Below, one piece after another: positions 53,292 to 63,800 of a stretch of 64,000 nt of DNA (positions are counted from its first letter, which is position 1; every line of letters begins with the position of its first letter). Source of the stretch: Verrucomicrobiaceae bacterium (GTDB taxonomy: Bacteria; Verrucomicrobiota; Verrucomicrobiia; Verrucomicrobiales; Verrucomicrobiaceae); NCBI GenBank assembly GCA_016795465.1, contig JAEUHK010000030.1:209003-273002 (forward strand), read 5' to 3'. The notes under the pieces are model-generated. The model made no database searches, was not told the origin of the DNA, and saw nothing but the letters and a program-made list of their open reading frames with translations. Made by a program: the position numbers and the translations under genes.

Positions 53292-54542
53292 CTATTTGCC
53301 ACCCGTCACCACCACCAGCCGCTCGCTGCTGAAGATCTCCGTGAACCACTGCTTCGCCGCACGGAAGCCGCGGACGAGGGCGTTGTCGATCACTTCGCGG
53401 CAGCCGAGGTGCGTGGCGAGTGCTTCCTCTACCCCACGGTAGCGTGGCAGCAGCACCAGCAGGCTTCGCGGGCGGCTATTGGCATCTGACCGCAGCGCCA
53501 GCGAGGGATTCACGAGGCCTTTGCACATCACGAGACTGCTTTCCTCCAGCGGAAGGCTGCGTTTGGGGCCGAGGAATCCGGTGCGCCACTCAAAGCGAGG
53601 GCGTCCGAGCTCATCGAGCACCACCACGCCTCGCGTGCGCACCGGCACACCGCTCGTGCGACGAGCCAGAAAGGCCTTCGCGCCTTGCTTGGCCTCTTCG
53701 GCACTCGCGCGACGGTCCAGGATCAAATCGCGGCCCATCAGCATGCCGAAAATCATGAGCCGCAGCGACCATCCGGCCATCAAGGCACCGATGGCGATGA
53801 GCACCAGCGCCACTGCCGCACCGAGCCAGGGATGAATCGCGGCACTGGCGGCCACCACGGCGAGGATGCCCAGCTTCAGCAGCTTCAAGCCCGTATCGAC
53901 GAGGCCAAAAGGCGAGAAGGCGATCAGCACGTTGATGGCATGCGAGCTCAGCCACACGATCAGAAAAGCTGCCACCGCCACGGGCACCGTCACCCAGGGC
54001 GAGTGCATCGCCGAGTCCGCGATGGAGGCCATCGGCAGCATCGCCACGCCGGACGCGGCCTCACGTTGAATACGGTCCACCTGGGACATCGCGATAGCCA
54101 CCAGCGGCACAAAGGCCGTGCTTGCCATGAGGGCGCTGGCCTTGTTTTCGAACAGCTCCAGCCAGTCGAGCGGCTTCTTCGCAATCGCCGGCACCATCGC
54201 GCCGAGGATGTCCTTCATCAGGCAGAGCGTGATCAGGCCCAAGCCGATGCCCCAGGCCACCGGCTGGCAATACCACGGCAGCTTGTCCCGCTGAAACTCC
54301 TCCGTCTTCAGCCACGTCCACGCCCCGATCACACTAACACCGAGCAGCGGGCTCACCGCCACGCCCGTGATCTCCGAGATGCCTTCCGCGATGCCCACGC
54401 CCGGCAGCCTGGCATCATTCACGCCGAGTGCACTCACGGCCGCGGAGGTCGCGGCATTCAAAGGATCAGCCCCAGGAGCCTCCTGCGCCATCAACGAGCC
54501 GCAGACGAGCCAGAGCAGGCAGAAAAAGAATCGTGCATTCAT
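53292..54542 (-). CDS. polytopic membrane protein with soluble C-terminal domain, unknown
   Basis: A 416-residue protein with an N-terminal signal or anchor ('FFFCLLWLVCGSLMAQ') and about six further hydrophobic segments. One is around 'WGIGLGLITLCLMKDILGAM'; another is 'TVPVAVAAFLIVWLSSHAIN'. A soluble C-terminal ~150 residues includes 'RGVVVLDELGRPRFEWRTGF' and 'SLLVLLPRYRGVEEALATHL'. I cannot assign it to a family. It precedes lysA on the same strand by 46 nt, and the giant beta-helix gene lies upstream. Confidence 0.7.
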   Translation of the reverse strand: MNARFFFCLLWLVCGSLMAQEAPGADPLNAATSAAVSALGVNDARLPGVGIAEGISEITGVAVSPLLGVSVIGAWTWLKTEEFQRDKLPWYCQPVAWGIGLGLITLCLMKDILGAMVPAIAKKPLDWLELFENKASALMASTAFVPLVAIAMSQVDRIQREAASGVAMLPMASIADSAMHSPWVTVPVAVAAFLIVWLSSHAINVLIAFSPFGLVDTGLKLLKLGILAVVAASAAIHPWLGAAVALVLIAIGALMAGWSLRLMIFGMLMGRDLILDRRASAEEAKQGAKAFLARRTSGVPVRTRGVVVLDELGRPRFEWRTGFLGPKRSLPLEESSLVMCKGLVNPSLALRSDANSRPRSLLVLLPRYRGVEEALATHLGCREVIDNALVRGFRAAKQWFTEIFSSERLVVVTGGK

Positions 54543-54740
54543 GAGGGGAAGAAGCCGGTGGTTGGGAAAACGGCCTGGTCTCATCATGCACCCGAAACTA
54601 ACCGTCAGTTCCACTTTTTCAGGAAAATCGCATCGGGAGCAGAGCGCTTCAGTTTCGCGGCCAACAGGAGAGCAGAAAACAGTTCGCCCGCTCTCTGGAG
54701 CGTGATGCAGCCCTCTGGACCGCTTAGTGAAATGAGAGAG

Positions 54741-54805
54741 TTACCTTGTTGCGCTGCAACAGGGCAACTTTACTCAAATCGGGCTGACGCCCGAACCACT
54801 TTTTG
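54741..54805. repeat. REP-like two-hairpin element B
   Basis: Hairpin one is GTTGC-GCT-GCAAC (54748-54760). Hairpin two is TCGGGC-TGAC-GCCCGA (54779-54794). ACCACTTTTTGC follows, as in element A at 1107-1165. The order, spacing (~18 nt between hairpins) and tail agree, while the stem sequences differ, as expected for compensatory drift. It lies just beyond the stop of the giant gene. Confidence 0.55.
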
Positions 54806-54831
54806 CTTTCCTCTTCTCCCGCTCCTCAGGC

Positions 54832-57800
54832 TCAGAGGCCAAGGAGGAGGCTGGAGGTGCCGTCGTCGAAGATGACGTGGATGAGGAGGCGGCCGGTGGC
54901 GTCGATGCAGCGGGTTTCGTATTTGCGGTCGTCGGTGGTGGATCCGGGGAGAGAGATCTGGGAGACGATCTTGTTGCCTTCACTGGTGGCGAGAGTCTCG
55001 CCGACTCGCATGACGAGGCTGAGGGGGCCGCCGCCGGAGGCCTGCTTCCAGATGCCGTAGTTGCCGGCGCTGGTGGAGGCGGTGAAGGCGATCTGGTTGC
55101 CATCGCCAATGACGGGGTGGTCGAAGTTGGTGAAGGTCTCGCCCGCGAAGCCGGGCGCATTGTCGCCAGCTTTGGCGATGATCTGCATGGTGCCGCTGGT
55201 GCTGCCCATGATGGCACGGGACTCGCCCGGGCCGCCAGTGAGGGTGACACGCATGGTAATAGCACCGGAATCGCTACTGAAAGGACTCCAGACGCTGCCG
55301 ATGGTGCGACCGACGGGGATGGTGGCGTTTTGCGCATTGGTATCGCCAGTGCGGACGACGGGGAGGAGATTGCCAAAGGTGCCTGCCCAGACGCCCTGGC
55401 CGCGGGTGCCGGTGGCGTTGTCACCATTCAAGTTGAGGAAGCAGCGGATGGCCATTCCACCATCGTAAAGGGTGGGGCGCTCGAAGGAATTGAAGGTGGC
55501 GCCGCTGGTGCCGGGGGCGGTGCTGCCGGAGCGGGCCTCGAGGGTGACGCCGGAGGTGCCGACGGGGGTGGTGCGCACGCGGCTGTAGATGCCTTGGACG
55601 AGGCTGCTGCCGACACGCTCCCAGCCGATGAAGCCAAGGTCACCATTGGTGCTGAGGCGAGGATCGCTGGAGTTCCCATCGAGGGAGCTCCAAGTGCCGC
55701 CGCCGGGGCCGGTGACGCCCTCCTCGGCGACGACAGTGAGCTGGGCGGGGAAACCGCCGCTGGCATCGAGGTGGAGGATGGCGGTGCCGGAGCTCAGGCG
55801 TGCATTGAGCGCGGCGGTGCTGACATTTGAGGCGGCGGCGGCGCTGCTACTGCGGAAGGTTTTTGCTCCAACGACGGGGGCGCCTTCCCGCAGGAGGAGG
55901 CGGAGGCTGCCGCCCATTTCGCTCCAGAGGCCGTAGTTGGTGCTGGGGGTGACCGCGGGGGCACCGGTGCCGAGGCGCAGGCCGCCGAAGAAGGTAAGGA
56001 GGCCGTTCGGACTGACGGCGGGGTTGAGCGGCAGGATGTCGTAGAAAGCACCGTCACTGTCGGGCGCGATGCTGCCGCTGCGGGCTTTGAGACGCGTATC
56101 CGTGCCGTCGTAACGCCAGATGCCCTGGAAGTCAGCCGTTGTGACCGGGGGCGTGCCGGAGCCGAGTTCCAAATGGCCGCGGAAGGCGATGTGACCATTG
56201 CTGGAGAGGACGGCACCGCTGCGGATGGACTCCCAGCGCCCGACGGAGCCGCTGGCATCGGCATTCGGTGCGCTGCTGCTGGGCGAGGCACCACCGGCGA
56301 CGCCGATGAAGATGGGCGTGAGCGGCGGGCGGCGCAGGACGACGTCATTTCCATCCCCACCGATGTAGGTGAGGACGCGGGAGACGGCATTGAAGAGGAT
56401 GTTCACCCCTTCGGGGAGGGTGTTGAAGGTGCCGCTGACGGCATCCACCGCGTCATTGCTGATGAGGGTGAATGCATCATCGAGGAGCACGGTGCGGCTG
56501 CCGCCGAGGCTCAAGGTGGCGCCGCCGAGGGTGACGATGCCATTGACGACCCACTGGTCGTGCTGGGTGCCTGGGGTGAGCCCGTCAATCTCGAGCGGGA
56601 GTGTGTCATTGGCATCGAGAGTGAAGCTGCCATTGACGACGATCTGGGCGGTGCTGGTGCCGGCGGCAGTGAGAGTGATAGCCTTGGCGGCGGCAGTGAC
56701 GCTCTCGGTGTAGGTGCCAGCACTAACCTGGACGGTATCGCCAGAGAGGGCGTAATCGATACCGGACTGGATCGTGGGCGCGTAGCCCACGATGACAGCG
56801 GCGCGGAGGATGGTGACCGGATTTCCCGTGAAGCCGTCGAAGTAGCTCAGGTTCGCGTTCACCGCGGCAACCTGGTTGGCGTTCATCCCGGTCATGTCGG
56901 CGGTGACCGTGCTCGTGCCCTTCCGTGTCATGAAGCTGGTCAGCACGGTGGTGGCGGTGCTGTCCGTCGGGATCGTGCCGGCCGAAATGGTGAAGGTGCC
57001 TGCGAAGGTGACGTTCTTCGTGATCTCGGTGGTCAGGACCAGCGGATAGCCGTCCTCCACATTGACGACATCTCCCACGCTGGCCGCGGTGATGCCACGA
57101 TCGAGGCTGCCGGTGGCGCTGACGAAGACATGCCCCATTTTCACGCGAACGAGCCCGAGAGCCGTGTCATCCAACTTGTGCGTGATCTTGTCCTCGATGT
57201 CGAAGAGAGCAGCTTGGGCCGCCGTGGCGCCGTTGGCTGTGTCAAACGTGCTCAACGTGGCGTCCAAGCCATTCGGCGTGCCAACGAGGGTGATGTAATC
57301 ACCCGTCTGTCCGCTGAAGGCGAGATCAGAGAGGGCTCCACCGACGATGTTGTTATAGTCCGGCTGGGCAAAGCTGGCCGGGCGTGTGATGTGGAGACCG
57401 ATGGCACCGCCGGTGATGGTGCTGCCAGAGCCGATGGCGAGTTGCACGTTGCGCTTGTTGAGCAGCGGCGCGGGGTTGGAGGTCGTCCAGGTGGCATCGT
57501 CGATCAGACGCAAGCCTGTACCACCCGCATTCAGGCTGAACGCGACTCCGGAGACCGCCGCATGAGCCCCGATGGCCGCGGTGCCGAAGTTCGTCGCCGG
57601 ATCAGTGTCCCGGTTCTTGAGCATGATGCCGATGTTGACGTTCGAAACGGAGCCGCCGGAGATCTGGCCAAAGTGGTCGGTGCCGACCGAGTCCCGGTTG
57701 TTGTCCACATAGAAGAGCCAGTAGCCGTAGCCATTGGATGTCGGCTCAAGAGCCGCCCCGTCGATGACGTTGCCCGTCGCGGTCCACCACTCGGGCGTCA

Positions 57801-60800
57801 CCACCTGCGGCAGGTTCGGCTGGTTGGTGAAGTTTTGCGGTGCCGAGACGGTGGAATACATGATCCCATACCAAGCGGTGCGGTTCTGCGGCGTCGGAGC
57901 CATCGCCGTGGCGGCCGGGGCGACGGTGATCGTGTTGTTCACCAAGGCGTAGGGCGATGCATGGAACAGGTTCGTCCAGATGCCGGCAAAGCGTGCCGAG
58001 ATGGTGTTCCCCTGGATCACGCGATCAGCCGCGCTGCCCGCGTCCGAGATGCGGAACGAGCTGAACGCGATGCCGTTGTCCGCGTTGGAGACCGTGTTGT
58101 TGGTGATCTTGGCATACATGCTGTTGCCAAGGCGGATGCCCGTGCCGGTCATGTCCTGCACGAGGTTGTCATCAAGCAGGATGTTGGAGGAACGCACGGC
58201 CGGGGCTCCCGAGGCAAAATAGTTGGTCGTCTGCTCGATACGCAGACCGTTGACCGCGTTCTTGGCGATGTTCTTGGAGATCGTGATGCCGTTCACGCCG
58301 TTGGCGTTGAGGAACACGCAGCGGGCCGCGTCAATCGAGGTGCCCAGCGGGCCACCGAGGCCAACGCCGGAGTCGGCCAGCGCGGTGTTGTCGCCATCCA
58401 CGGTGAAGCCGCGGAACAAGACACCCGATGAGGTGATCGTCACCACGGCTCCTGTCGAGGTGTTCGTGGAGGGCGGCACGATGACCGCCTCCGCCACTCG
58501 TGCGCCACCATTGGGCGATACGTTCCAGTTCGGGCCGCGCACATCCACCGCCTGGGAGATGGTCACGCTCTCGGCGTAGGTGCCGGCCTCCACGTTCACC
58601 ACGCCGCTAGTGGCAGCGGTCGTCACGCCTTCCTGGATACGAGCCACAACGCCTGACTGGCCACCCGATGTGGTGACCGTGACGTCGGAGAAGTCGCCCT
58701 GGAAACCGACTGTGGCCGGGGTGACATCGGCACCGGTGGTCAGGAATGGCGTAAAATCGATGGCACCTGTGCCCGGCACCAATGAAGTGGCGATCGTCGC
58801 ACCACTGGCCGCCCCCCACCAGTTGCCGCTGGCGTTGATGGTCGTGCCAACAGGTGGCGTGTCGAGTTGCAGCTTCGATCCTGCCACACCGCTGAAGTCG
58901 TTACCCGTCACGGTGATGTTCGTCCCGTAGCTGAAAACAGTCATCCCCGCGCCACCCGAACTGAACTTGTTGTTCCTCACCACCGCGCCAGCCGTGCCAA
59001 CAGTAGGTGAAGGACCGCCCAGGTAGAGCACATCACCACCCGCATCCACGCGTGAGAACTCGTTGTTCTCGATGACCGTTGTCGCCGACGGATGCCAGAT
59101 CAGAACGTTACGCTGGCCGGTCATGCCTTGGAACGTGTTCCCCGAAATCGTGAAATTGGCAGACCACTGCTGCATGATGATACCATTGAACCCAGACCCG
59201 CCTCCAGCGGCCTTGAACTGGTTGTGGCTAATGGCACCTGAAATGAAACTGCTGCCCGAGCTCACCGAACCGGATCCCCCAAGCCAGATGTAGCGCTTGG
59301 TGCCCGCGGCAGCGCTGGTGAGCTCCAGAACGTTGTTGCGGATCGTGCTGGCCGTGTCCTGTCCCTTGGCCCAGACCAGCCTGCCATTGGAACTGCTGCT
59401 GTAGTCGGCACCCACCAGCCTGAAGCCATCCAACGCGTAGCTGGTGACATTGGCCTCCACGGTGATCAGCGGCGCATTGGACGCTGCGGTGATGACAGCC
59501 TCCGCCACACGCGTGCCGGCCGCGTCGTTCAATCCCGCATTGGGTCCCACAAGACTGATGTTCTTGCCATTGATCGTCACGTTCTCCGTGTAGGTGCCGG
59601 CACTGACTTGGACGGTATCGCCCGAGAGGGCGTAATCGATGCCGGACTGGATCGTGGGCGTGTAGCCCACGATGACAGCGGCGCGGAGGATGGTGACAGG
59701 AGCGCCTGTAAACCCATTGAAGAAGCTCAGGTTCGCGTTCACCGCCGCAATCTGGTTGGCGTTCATCCCGGTCATGTCGGCGGTGACCGTGCTCGTGCCC
59801 TTCCGCGTCATGAAGCTGGTCAGCACGGTGGTGGCAGTGGTGTCCGTCGGGATATTGGCCGAGGTGATGCTGAAAGTGCCGGCGAAGGTGACGTTCTTGG
59901 TGATTTCGGTGGTCAGGACCAGCGGATAGCCGTCCTCGACATTGACGACATCTCCCACGCTGGCCGCGGTGATGCCACGGTCGAGGCTGCCGGTGGCGCT
60001 GACGAAGACATGCCCCGTTTTGACCCGGACGAGCCCGAGAGCCGTATCATCCAGCTTGTGGGTGATCTTGTCCTCAATGTCGAAGAGGGCGGCCTGGACG
60101 GCGGTGGCTCCATTCAAGGTGTCAAAGGTGCTGGAGGTGCCATCAAGGCCATTCGGCGTGCCAACGAGGGTGATGTAATCACCCGTCTGTCCGCTGAAGG
60201 CGAGATCAGAGAGGGCTCCACCGACGATGTTGTTATAGTCCGGCTGGGCAAAGCTGGCCGGGCGTGTGACGTGGAGGCCGATGGCACCGCCGGTGATGGT
60301 GCTGCCAGAGCCGATGGCGAGTTGCACGTTACGCTTGTTGAGCAGCGGCGCGGGGTTGGAGGTCGTCCAAGTGGCATCGTCGATCAGGCGGAAGCCGGAG
60401 CCGGCCGCATTCAGGCTGAACGCCACGCCAGAGACCGCCGCATGAGCCCCGATGGCCGCGGTGCCGAAGTTCGTCGCCGGATCAGTGTCCCGGTTCTTGA
60501 GCATGATGCCGATGTTGACGTTCGAAACGGAGCCGCCGGAGATCTGGCCGAAGTGGTCGGTGCCCACGGAGTCCCGATTGTTGTCCACATAAAAGAGCCA
60601 GTAGCCGTAGCCAGTGGATGTCGGCTCAAGAGCCGCCCCGTCGATGACGTTGCCCGTCGCGGTCCACCACTCGGGCGTCACCACCTGCGGCAGGTTGGTC
60701 TGGTTGGTGAAGTTTTGCGGTGCCGAGACAGTGGAATACATGATCCCATACCAAGCGGTGCGGTTCTGCGGCGTCGGAGCCATCGCCGTGGCGGCCGGGG

Positions 60801-63800
60801 CGACGCTGATCGTGTTGTTCACCAACGCGTAAGGCGATGCATGGAACAGGTTCGTCCAGATGCCGGCAAAGCGTGCCGAGATGGTGTTCCCCTGGATCAC
60901 GCGATCAGCCGCGCTGCCCGCGTCCGAGATTCGGAAGGAGCTGAACGCGATGCCGTTGTCCGCGTTGGAGACCGTGTTGTTGGTGATCTTGGCATACATG
61001 CTGTTGCCCAGGCGGATGCCCGTGCCGGTCATGTCCTGCACGAGGTTGTCATCAAGCAGGATGTTCGTCGAGCGGACCGCTCCGGCGGGACCACCGGAGG
61101 CGAAGTAATTGGTCGTCTGCTCGATGCGCAGGCCGTTGACCGCGTTCTTGGCAATGTTTTTGGAAATGGTGATGCCGTTGACGCCATTCGCATTGAGGAA
61201 CACGCAGCGGGCCGCGTCGATGGAGGTGCCCAGCGGGCCACCGAGACCGACGCCGGAGTCGGCCAGCGCGGTGTTGTCACCATCCACGGTGAAGCCGCGG
61301 AACAAGACACCCGATGAGGTGATCGTCACCACGGCTCCCGTCGAGGCGTTGGTGGAGGGCGGGACGATGACTGCCTCCGCCACTCGTGCGCCGCCATTGG
61401 GCGAGACGTTCCAGTTTGGGCCGCGCACGTCCACTGCCTGGGAGAGGGTCACGCTCTCAGCATAGGTGCCGCTGTCCACATTCACCACGCCATTGGCGAC
61501 TGCTGTGCTCGCTCCTTCGTGGATGCGCCCCGCAGCGCCCGACTGCGGGCTGGCACTGACGACACGCAAGACAGTGCGGTCCGGCTGGAAGCCGGGTGTG
61601 ACGAGGTCGGAATCGACGCCGCTGAGAATGAGCGGTGTGTAGTCCACCGAGGTCGCCGCGCTGCCCGTGATGTCATACGGATAAGGAGCGCCCTGCGGCA
61701 CCGCAGGCCCCGGGTAGTTGAAGACCGGCGGGAAGGTGCCATTGATGGTCGAGGCGGTGATGACGGGGCTGCTGTTGCCCCACCAGTTCGCAGAGGCATT
61801 GACGGTGGAGCCGGAGTTGTTCTCCACCTGCACGCCGTAGTTGCCGCTGATGTTGTTGCGCGACAGCGTGAAGCCGGCGTCGATGGCAGTGGCCGCATTG
61901 AAGAGCACGCCGAAGGTCTTGTTGTTGGTGATGTTGTTTTCGGTGATGATGTAGGCACCGTAGCCGGAGCCGTCCGGCAGCAGGAAGCCGGTGCGGTTGT
62001 CGTCGATGGTGTTCCGCGTGATGGTGGCATCGCTGTTGCCGCCATTGAGGTAGATGGCGGTGCGATTGCCGGTGAAGATGCAATTGCGCACCACGCTGCC
62101 GGTGGCGCCGGTGGTGATGGTCAGGCCGGTGTTGTTTTCCCCGCCACCAAGTTGGCGGGTGATGGTGAAGCCGTCGATGACCTGGTTGCTGCCGAGCAGA
62201 ACCGTCTCATTCGCACCGCCAAGCACGCCCTGGATGATCGTCGTGGACGCTCCGGCACCCTGAAGAGTGAGGGCTTTGTTGACGTCCACATCCTCCACAT
62301 ACGTGCCAGCACCGACGGACACCGTGATGCCTGCGACAGCGACATTGATACCGTCTTGGATCTGGCCTGGCGCTGCCACAGTGACTGACGTGGCCACGCT
62401 GCCGGTCACCGCATTGGTGACAGCCGCATTCAACGCGATCGTTTTGGCGTTCAGCGTTGTCGTGCCGGAGACCGTGGTGGTGCCCGAAACGGTGATGGTA
62501 TCGCCCGCCTCGGTGCCGGTCGTCACGGTGAGGCTGGAATTGAGGTGGGCATTGTCCATGCTGGTGAGCGTGATGGCATCGGTGCCCGCGACGCCGGTGG
62601 TGTCGATGACAATGGAACTGCTGCGCACGCGGGCGTTTTCAAAGCCCACGCCGCCGGAGGTGCCTGAAATGACTGTCGCGGGCGTGGTGCCGTCGATGAG
62701 GAAGCCATTCGCCAGATCGACGACATCATTCGCGCCGGGCAGGCTCAACGTGAGGGCCACTCCCACGAAGTCCACGGGCTCGAGCCCGGTGAAGACCACC
62801 GTGCTGCCGCCGACGGTGATGGTGCCATTGCCATTCGTCACCACATCTGGCGAGTAAACGACCGTCTGGCCATTGCCCACCACGCGGAGGCCGTCATTGC
62901 CGCTGCCGCCATTGAAGGTGATGCCGCCCGGCGGCACAGGATTCCCCGCCGTGAAGTCGAGTGTGAGCACATCATCGCCACCCGTGCCCTGGAAGACAAT
63001 GCTGCCCGTGAGGCTGGCGAGCGGGATCTCGATGGTGTTTGGATCAATCTGCACGGCACCCGGGCCCGCGAAGAGAGGGTTGTTCGGATCGCTCAGGCGT
63101 AGATTGGGACCATTGATGACGAGCGTGACGGAGTCATTGCTGGTGCCGCTGCCGCTCGGGCTTTCGATGACGAGATTCGGACCGACCACGCTCACGCCGA
63201 GGATGGTGAGCATGACATCATTGCCATCACCACCGGTGTAGCTGATCTGCGCAGGAAGCCCGGAACCGATGAAATTCGGGATCGTGGCACCTTCAGCGAG
63301 CCCCGCAAAAATGCCTGTCACGGGGTCTGCCATGTCATTGCTGACCAGGACGATAGTTTGTCCCGTGAAAACAGGATAGCTGCCGCCAAAGGTGGATGCC
63401 GCACCGCCCAGAGTCACCGCACCAGCGACCTCGAACTGGTCATAGCCAGCACCTGCCGTCACCCCGTTCACATCGAATGCGAGGGCATCATTGGCATCCA
63501 GGAGCAGGCTGCCATTGATCACGACCTTGCTCGTGCTGGCACCGGGAGCCAGCGTGACCGAGTTGCCCGTCGCATCAATGTTCTCCGTGTAGGTGCCGCC
63601 GAGGATATTGATGGTGGTGCCGGCCGGCACCACGCCGATGAAGCCCTGAATCGTGAGCCCGACCGTGGTGGAGCCATCCAAATAGACGCCTTTATCGAAG
63701 GTGTTTGCCGCCACGATGGTCTGCAGTGGCGTCGTGTTATTCTGCACGAAGAGCTGGCTCGTGGCGATGCCAAGACCGGTGCTGTTGAAGGTGTTTCCGC

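Noticed and set aside
56173..58431. 752-residue plus-strand open frame, with a similar one at 59608-61317
   Set aside because: Both lie antisense to the duplicated part of the giant gene and resemble each other only because that DNA is duplicated.
56712..61491. CRISPR or phage-like repeat array
   Set aside because: The repeats are two long coding copies with a single spacing, not short repeats with unique spacers.
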